64,000 bases of DNA, taken from Betaproteobacteria bacterium. GTDB lineage: Bacteria; Pseudomonadota; Gammaproteobacteria; Burkholderiales; Burkholderiaceae_C. Position 1 is the first letter of the stretch. Each line of letters opens with the position of its first letter. Position numbers and translations under genes: made by a program. Below the pieces are notes generated by a model. The model worked only from the letters and a program-made list of their open reading frames with translations, was not told the DNA's origin and made no database searches. The stretch lies in the NCBI GenBank assembly GCA_025358155.1, contig JANYKR010000151.1, forward strand, positions 1-64,000. The letters run 5' to 3'. Below, in pieces: positions 57,122 to 64,000 of this stretch.

Positions 57122-59353
57122 TCAGCGCTTGGTCCGCGCCTTTGCAGGCTGGGCCGCCCGCCCCTGCTTGCTGGCGGGCGAGCCCCGTGCGGCCACCGCC
57201 TTGGCGCGCCCGGCCTTGGCTGCCCGGTCGCGGGTTTGCACGGCTTTCAACTCGTCGCTGGGCGAACCGCCTGCGGTCGACTTGGATTTGCTGCTGCGCA
57301 CCACCAGCGCATCGGTCTCGCCTTCACGCACCAGGCGGAAGTCAATCTTGCGGCCGTCCAGATCGACCCGGCTGACCTGCACCCGCACCCGCGAACCCAC
57401 GCCGTAACGCACGCCACTGCGCTCGCCGCGCAGGTCCTGGCGCGCCTCGTCGAAGCGGAAGTACTCACCCCCCAGTTCGGTGATGTGCACCAGGCCCTCG
57501 ACATACAACTCGTCGAGCGTGATGAACAGGCCGAAGCTGGTGACTGCGGTGACCGTGCCGGCGTATTCCTCACCCAGGTGGTCGCGCATGAAACGGCATT
57601 TGAGCCAGGCCTCGACATCGCGTGAGGCTTCGTCGGCGCGGCGCTCGTTGGCACTGCAGTGCGCGCCAGCGGCCAGCCAGAGGCCCGCGTCCTGGGCACT
57701 GGCCGGTGCTTTGGCTGCAGCTTTGCCCAGCTTGCGCACCGGCGTGGGCGCCGGCAGCGCGGCGGCGGTGTGCTCCACCGCGCTGCCAGTGAGCAGGTAG
57801 CGCTTGCCCAGCAACAAGGCCTTGATGACCCGGTGCACCAACAAGTCGGGGTAGCGCCGGATCGGGCTGGTGAAGTGGGCATAGGCCTCGTAGGCCAGAC
57901 CAAAGTGGCCGGCATTGCCCGAGGTGTAGACCGCCTGCTGCATCGAGCGCAGCAGCATCGAGTGGATCTGCGGTGCATCGACCCGGTCCTTGGTCGCCAG
58001 AGAGATCGCCTGCAACTCGGACGGCTTGGGATCGTCGCTCAAGCTGAAGCCCAAGCCCAGCGAGCGCAGGTAGTTTTGCAGTGTCAGCCGCTTCTCGGGC
58101 GTCGGGCCCTCATGCACCCGGAACAGCGCCGGGTGCTTGTGGCTCTCGATGAACTCTGCGGCGCAGACGTTGGCCGCCAGCATTGCTTCTTCGATCAGCC
58201 GGTGCGCCTCGGTGCGGGTGCGGGGCACGATCTTCTCGATGCGGCCGTTGTCGTCGCAGACGATCTGGGTCTCGGTGGTCTCGAAGTCGATCGCACCCCG
58301 CAGGCCGCGGTTCTTCAGCAGTGCACGGTAGACCTCGTGCAAATGGATCAGGTCAGGCACCAGATCTGCCCGGCGCTGGGCCTCGACACCCCGGGTATTG
58401 CCCAGGATGTTGGCCACCTCGGTATAGGTCAGCCTGGCGTGCGAACGGATCACCGCCGGGTAGAACTGGTAGGCGCTGATGACGCCAGCCGCATCGACCA
58501 GCATGTCGCACACCATGCTCAGCCGCTCTTCATCGGGGTTGAGCGAGCACAGGCCGTTGCTGATCTTCTCGGGCAGCATCGGGATCACCCGGCGCGGAAA
58601 GTACACCGAGGTGGCGCGCTCGTAGGCATCGTCGTCCAGCGGGTCGCCCGGCTTGACATAGTGGCTGACGTCGGCAATCGCCACGATCAGGCGCCAGCCC
58701 TCAAACGCCGCCTTGCCGCGGCCCCTCTTGACCAGCGGCTCGCAGTAGACCGCGTCGTCGAAGTCACGCGCGTCCTCGCCGTCGATGGTGACCAGCGGCA
58801 CGTCGGTCAGGTCGATACGGTTGCGCTTGTCAGTGGCACGCACCCGGTCGGGCAAGGCGGCGGCCTGGGCCAGTGCCTCGGTCGAAAACCGGTGCGGCAC
58901 CTCGTACTTGCGCACCGCGATCTCGATCTCCATGCCGGGATCGTCGATCTCGCCCAGCACCTCGGTGATGCGGCCGACCGGCTGCGAGAACATTGATGGC
59001 GGCTCGGTGAGCTCGATCGCCACTACCTGGCCTACCGCTGCACTGGCGGTGGCGTTCTTGGGGATCAGGATGTCCTGGCCGAATCGCCGGTCTTCAGGCG
59101 CCACCAGCCAGATGCCGTTTTCGTGCAGCAGGCGGCCGATGATCGGCGATTTGCGGCGCTCGACGATGTCGATCACGCGGCCTTCGGGCCGGCCCTTGCG
59201 GTCAGCCCGCACGATGCGCACCCGGATGCGGTCGCGGTGCAGCACCGAACGCATTTCTTGCGCCGAGAGGTAGATGTCGGGCTCGTTGTCGTCGCGGCGC
59301 ACAAAGCCGTGGCCGTCGCGGTGGCCGAGAACGGTGCCTTCGACTTCGCTCAC
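57122..59353 (-). CDS. rnr: ribonuclease R (RNB, S1), lacking the usual N-terminal HTH; GTG start
   Basis: 'VTIDGEDARDFDDAVYCEPLVKRGRGKAAF', 'AHFTSPIRRYPDLLVHRVIKALL', 'YAGTVTAVTSFGLFITLDELYVEGLVHITELG'. Confidence 0.95.
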   Translation of the reverse strand: MSEVEGTVLGHRDGHGFVRRDDNEPDIYLSAQEMRSVLHRDRIRVRIVRADRKGRPEGRVIDIVERRKSPIIGRLLHENGIWLVAPEDRRFGQDILIPKNATASAAVGQVVAIELTEPPSMFSQPVGRITEVLGEIDDPGMEIEIAVRKYEVPHRFSTEALAQAAALPDRVRATDKRNRIDLTDVPLVTIDGEDARDFDDAVYCEPLVKRGRGKAAFEGWRLIVAIADVSHYVKPGDPLDDDAYERATSVYFPRRVIPMLPEKISNGLCSLNPDEERLSMVCDMLVDAAGVISAYQFYPAVIRSHARLTYTEVANILGNTRGVEAQRRADLVPDLIHLHEVYRALLKNRGLRGAIDFETTETQIVCDDNGRIEKIVPRTRTEAHRLIEEAMLAANVCAAEFIESHKHPALFRVHEGPTPEKRLTLQNYLRSLGLGFSLSDDPKPSELQAISLATKDRVDAPQIHSMLLRSMQQAVYTSGNAGHFGLAYEAYAHFTSPIRRYPDLLVHRVIKALLLGKRYLLTGSAVEHTAAALPAPTPVRKLGKAAAKAPASAQDAGLWLAAGAHCSANERRADEASRDVEAWLKCRFMRDHLGEEYAGTVTAVTSFGLFITLDELYVEGLVHITELGGEYFRFDEARQDLRGERSGVRYGVGSRVRVQVSRVDLDGRKIDFRLVREGETDALVVRSSKSKSTAGGSPSDELKAVQTRDRAAKAGRAKAVAARGSPASKQGRAAQPAKARTKR

Positions 59354-59379
59354 CAGCGCTGCGCCCAGGGCGGGCGGGC

Positions 59380-59409
59380 TTGAAATCTGGCTTTTTATGA
59401 TGCTATACT
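59380..59409 (+). promoter_or_regulatory. sigma70-like promoter for tRNA-Leu: TTGAAA-18 bp-TATACT
   Basis: -35 at 59380-59385, -10 at 59404-59409; tRNA begins 17 bp after the -10 box. Confidence 0.8.
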
Positions 59410-59426
59410 CCTGTTTGCAGTAGCCA

Positions 59427-59511
<85 letters not shown>

Positions 59512-59519
59512 AGATATTC

Positions 59520-59547
59520 AAGGCCAGCATGAAAATGCTGGCCTTTT
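59520..59547 (+). terminator. intrinsic terminator after tRNA-Leu
   Basis: AAGGCCAGCAT-GAAA-ATGCTGGCCTTTT, perfect stem followed by T run. Confidence 0.92.
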
Positions 59548-59692
59548 GTTTTGGCCGCTCGCTGTGTGAAATGAGTAGAAACGTCAGGGCACGGGCCGGC
59601 GCAGGCACCGGCGCCCCGCACAATCTGGCAAAAGTCCCGGGCTGCAACGGCTGCCAGTGGCGGCGCCTCCAGCACCGTGCAGCGCGGTCCGG

Positions 59693-60214
59693 TCAAACCG
59701 AGAACTTCTTCGCCAGGCCCTCGGGCCTGAGGTTGTCGTAATCCTCGAACGGCTGGTGAATCCAGGGGCTGGTAGGCAGCATCTCGACAAAATAGTCGGG
59801 CGTATAGCTCGACACGCCTTTGACCCAGATCACTGCGCTGCGCAGGTCGCTGATCGACGGCACGCCGCGCAGGCGCTCGACCACGGCCTTGAGCGTGACG
59901 CCCGAGTCTGACAAGTCATCCACCAGCAGCACCCGGCCCGCCAGTTCACCCTTGGGCATGGTGATGTACTTGGCCAGGTCAAGCCGACCCTGGATGGTGC
60001 CCGCATCGGCCCGGTAGGAACTGGTCGACATGATCGCCAGCGGCTTGTCAAACACCCTTGAGAGCACATCGCCCGGCCGCATGCCGCCACGCGCCAGGCA
60101 CAGGATCTGGTCGAACTCCCAGCCCGTATGCGCCACCTTGAGCGCCAGGCGCTCGATCAGCATGTGGTACTCGTCCCAGCTCACATACAGGTGCTTGCCG
60201 TCGTCGGTCAACAT
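59693..60214 (-). CDS. phosphoribosyltransferase (hypoxanthine/xanthine-guanine type)
   Basis: 'LCLARGGMRPGDVLSRVFDKPLAIM', 'GRVLLVDDLSDSGVTLKAVVERL'. Confidence 0.92.
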   Translation of the reverse strand: MLTDDGKHLYVSWDEYHMLIERLALKVAHTGWEFDQILCLARGGMRPGDVLSRVFDKPLAIMSTSSYRADAGTIQGRLDLAKYITMPKGELAGRVLLVDDLSDSGVTLKAVVERLRGVPSISDLRSAVIWVKGVSSYTPDYFVEMLPTSPWIHQPFEDYDNLRPEGLAKKFSV

Positions 60215-60279
60215 GGTGGGTTTCCTTGATTTCAGGGCAATGGGATCGAGCCTGGCGCAGCTTGCGGCACGGTCCAGAC

Positions 60280-61656
<1,377 letters not shown>

Positions 61657-61693
61657 TTAGGCGGCGCGGGTGACCAGCGCCGGTTGCCGAGTC

Positions 61694-62857
61694 TCAGAGT
61701 GCACGCAGCACCCAGTGATCGCCGGAGGCCACCAACTCGCGGTCGCAATCGTATTCTTCGCCTTCGTGATCGTGGCCGGGCAGGATGCAGACCACGGTTT
61801 CGCCCAGCTCCCGCAGCCGGCGAATCGACTGGCGCAGCGCTGCGTCTTCGCTCCAGGCCGCACGCACCGCGCTGCGGCGTGGCTCCGGGGCCACGCAGCC
61901 GGCCAGGATCTTCAGGTCGGTAGAAAACCCGACCGCAGGCCGGTTGCGGCCAAACTCCGCACCGACTTCATCGTAGCGGCCACCGCGCAGCACAGCGTCG
62001 GCCGCCCCCGGCGCGTACACCGCGAAGCGCGCGCCCGAGTAATACGCATAACCGCCCATGTCGGCCAGATCAAAACCGACCCGAACGCCGGGATGGACAC
62101 GCGCCACGTGTTGCGCCAGCCAGGCCAGGTCATCCAACGCTGCTCCGATCAGCGGGTGGGTCGGCAGCCGCTCGCGGGCCTCGTCCAGCACCGCCAGATC
62201 GCCGTACAGCGTCGGCAGCGCCAGCAGGCCCGCCCGGGCACCGGCCGGAAAGCCCTGCGACAGCTGGTCCAGCGTTGCCACGTCCTTGGCCGCCAAGGCA
62301 GCCACCAACTCCGCCAGCGCATCCGGCGCCAGGGGCACACCGTCCAGCGTGCCCCGCAAGATGCGGGCGTCGGCCAGATCGAGCACCAGATTCTGCAGGC
62401 CGGCAGCGCGCAGGCTGTCGAGCGCCAGGTCCTGGACTTCGAGGTCGGCCTCCAGCCCGGCGTGGCCATAAATCTCGGCGCCAAACTGCAGGGGTTCGCG
62501 GGTGGACTGGGGCGACTGTGGCCGGGTGTGCAACACCGGCCCGCAGTAGCACAAGCGGGTCACACCCTGGCGGTTGAGCAGGTGCGCGTCGATGCGGGCT
62601 ACCTGCGGCGTGCTGTCGGCGCGAATGCCGAGCGAGCGCCCGCTCAACTGATCCACCAACTTGAAAGTGCGCAGATCAAGTGCCCGACCGGTGCCGGTCA
62701 ACAGCGACTCCAGGTGCTCGAGCAAGGGCGGCATCACCTGCTCAAAGCCGTAGCTGCCCGCCATCGTCAACAGCCCGCGCCGCAGACCCTCAAGGCGCCG
62801 CGCTTCCGCCGGCAAGACATCGGCAATGTGCTCGGGCAGCAGCCAGGCAGAGGACAT
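61694..62857 (-). CDS. hisZ: ATP phosphoribosyltransferase regulatory subunit
   Basis: '[49 protein letters not shown]', class II HisRS-like; next to purA. Confidence 0.95.
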   Translation of the reverse strand: MSSAWLLPEHIADVLPAEARRLEGLRRGLLTMAGSYGFEQVMPPLLEHLESLLTGTGRALDLRTFKLVDQLSGRSLGIRADSTPQVARIDAHLLNRQGVTRLCYCGPVLHTRPQSPQSTREPLQFGAEIYGHAGLEADLEVQDLALDSLRAAGLQNLVLDLADARILRGTLDGVPLAPDALAELVAALAAKDVATLDQLSQGFPAGARAGLLALPTLYGDLAVLDEARERLPTHPLIGAALDDLAWLAQHVARVHPGVRVGFDLADMGGYAYYSGARFAVYAPGAADAVLRGGRYDEVGAEFGRNRPAVGFSTDLKILAGCVAPEPRRSAVRAAWSEDAALRQSIRRLRELGETVVCILPGHDHEGEEYDCDRELVASGDHWVLRAL

Positions 62858-63001
62858 GGAAAACCCGAGGGAATTAAAAATGAGATTGTACCGGCGGCCG
62901 TTTTTGCCGCTTTGGTGAGGGCAGCCAGCCGGGGCCGGCTCGGGTCGGCGCGGCGGGCAGATCGACCCGGCCCAGCGCAGCGGCCCGGACATGGCCCAAG
63001 C

Positions 63002-63187
63002 TCAATGCCAGATTGCGAGCAGCAGCATGCCGGCGAGCATGCAGGACAGGCCGAGAAAACGGATCTGACCGTCGCTCATGCGCACCGCGCGCTCAAACAC
63101 CTGGCGCCACATCGTCGGGCTCAAAAAAGGCAGCAAGCCCTCGAACACCAGCATCAGCGCCAGCGCGCCCAGCACCCAGTCGAGCAT
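63002..63187 (-). CDS. DUF2065 (YjeT)-like small membrane protein
   Basis: 61 aa, two hydrophobic segments, 'VFEGLLPFLSPTMWRQVFERAVRMSDGQIRFLGLSCMLAGMLLL'; between hflC and hisZ. Confidence 0.88.
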   Translation of the reverse strand: MLDWVLGALALMLVFEGLLPFLSPTMWRQVFERAVRMSDGQIRFLGLSCMLAGMLLLAIWH

Positions 63188-63201
63188 GGTCGGCGCCCGG
63201 C

Positions 63202-64000
63202 TCAGCGCTTGAGCGCCGGAGCCGCAGGTGCTGCCGCACCACCAATGCCACCGGTGCCGCGCATGGCCTTGAAGAATTCACTGCTGGGGTCGACCACCAT
63301 CACGTCGCTCTTGCTGCGAAAACTGGCGCGATAGGCCTCCAGGCTGCGGTAGAACTGGGCAAAAGCCGGGTCACGGCCGAAGGCATCGGCATACAGCGCA
63401 GAAGCCTTGGCGTCGCCTTCACCCTTGAGCTTTTGCGCATCGCGGTAGGCCTCGGCGATGATCACCTCACGCTGCTTGTCGGCGTCAGCGCGGATCTTCT
63501 CGCCCTCGGCCGAGCCCTGCGAGCGCAGCTCGTTGGCCACCTGTTTACGCTCGGACTCCATGCGGCGGTAGACCGAATCGGTGATGTCGGCGACAAAGTC
63601 AACCCGCTTGATGCGCACATCGACAATCTCGATACCAAAAGCCTTGGCCTCGTCGTTGAGCCGGGCGCGTACATCGTTCATCACCTTGTCACGCTCGGCG
63701 GCGAGCACACCGCGCACCGTGCGTTTGGTGATTTCTTCATTGAAGGCGGCTTGCACCACCGGGCTCAAGCGGCTCTCGAGGTTGCGCAAATCGGTGCCGT
63801 TGTTGCGGATGAACTGGCGCGGCTCGGAGATGCGCCATTTCACCAGCCAGTCGATCACCAGACTCTTTTTCTCGGCGGTGAAGATGGGGCGGGTCTCGGG
63901 GCTGTCGAGCGTCTGCACCCGCTTGTCCAGAAACACGACGTTCTGGAACGGCGGCGGCAGCTTGAACTTGAGGCCGGGCTCGTTGATCACTTCCTTGATC
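63202..64000 (-). CDS. hflC: HflC protease modulator (SPFH family), N-terminus outside window
   Basis: 'IKEVINEPGLKFKLPPPFQNVVFLDKRVQTLDSP', 'VRIKRVDFVADITDSVYRRMESERKQVANELRSQGSAEGEKIRADADKQREVI'. Confidence 0.95.
   Translation of the reverse strand, partial: IKEVINEPGLKFKLPPPFQNVVFLDKRVQTLDSPETRPIFTAEKKSLVIDWLVKWRISEPRQFIRNNGTDLRNLESRLSPVVQAAFNEEITKRTVRGVLAAERDKVMNDVRARLNDEAKAFGIEIVDVRIKRVDFVADITDSVYRRMESERKQVANELRSQGSAEGEKIRADADKQREVIIAEAYRDAQKLKGEGDAKASALYADAFGRDPAFAQFYRSLEAYRASFRSKSDVMVVDPSSEFFKAMRGTGGIGGAAAPAAPALKR

Noticed and set aside
59550-59692. Possible small gene between the tRNA terminator and the phosphoribosyltransferase
   Set aside because: Short ORFs overlap on several frames with no ribosome-binding site or recognisable motif.
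61670-63334. 554-aa plus-strand ORF opposite hisZ and DUF2065
   Set aside because: Antisense to conserved genes; no domain.

Overview
A 64 kb, high-GC, gene-dense chromosomal segment that looks like a Burkholderiales beta-proteobacterium, judged from gene content and order only. From left to right it holds: a chemotaxis cluster (MCP fragment, cheR, cheD, cheB, an MCP with a C-terminal Cache-like domain); a GGDEF-EAL protein facing a large PAS-rich hybrid kinase; dnaB and the rplI-rpsR-priB-rpsF ribosomal operon; a Na+/solute symporter; the divergent ppsA/ppsR pair; a TRAP + acyl-CoA synthetase + thiolase operon; a zinc-uptake-like locus (CxxC small protein, outer-membrane protein, ZnuA, ZnuB, no ATPase); an SDR; the envelope and translation run rnhB-lpxB-lpxA-fabZ-lpxD-ompH-bamA-rseP-dxr-cdsA-uppS-frr-pyrH-tsf-rpsB; an amidase/DadA/TRAP-TAXI locus; nnr, rnr, tRNA-Leu(CAG), a phosphoribosyltransferase, purA, hisZ, a DUF2065-like gene and partial hflC. 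I saw no CRISPR array, insertion sequence, prophage or toxin-antitoxin locus, and no convincing wholly new system. The best leads are: a TRAP 4TM/12TM permease broken by two homopolymer frameshifts and apparently lacking its core; a priB gene with no ATG/GTG/TTG codon at its conserved N-terminus; an ATPase-less zinc uptake locus; an MCP with a Cache-like domain after its signalling domain; a 55-bp direct repeat with a hairpin at the dnaB 3' end; and an RNase R without its N-terminal HTH next to a tRNA promoter. Product calls come from reading the translations; no database search was run.
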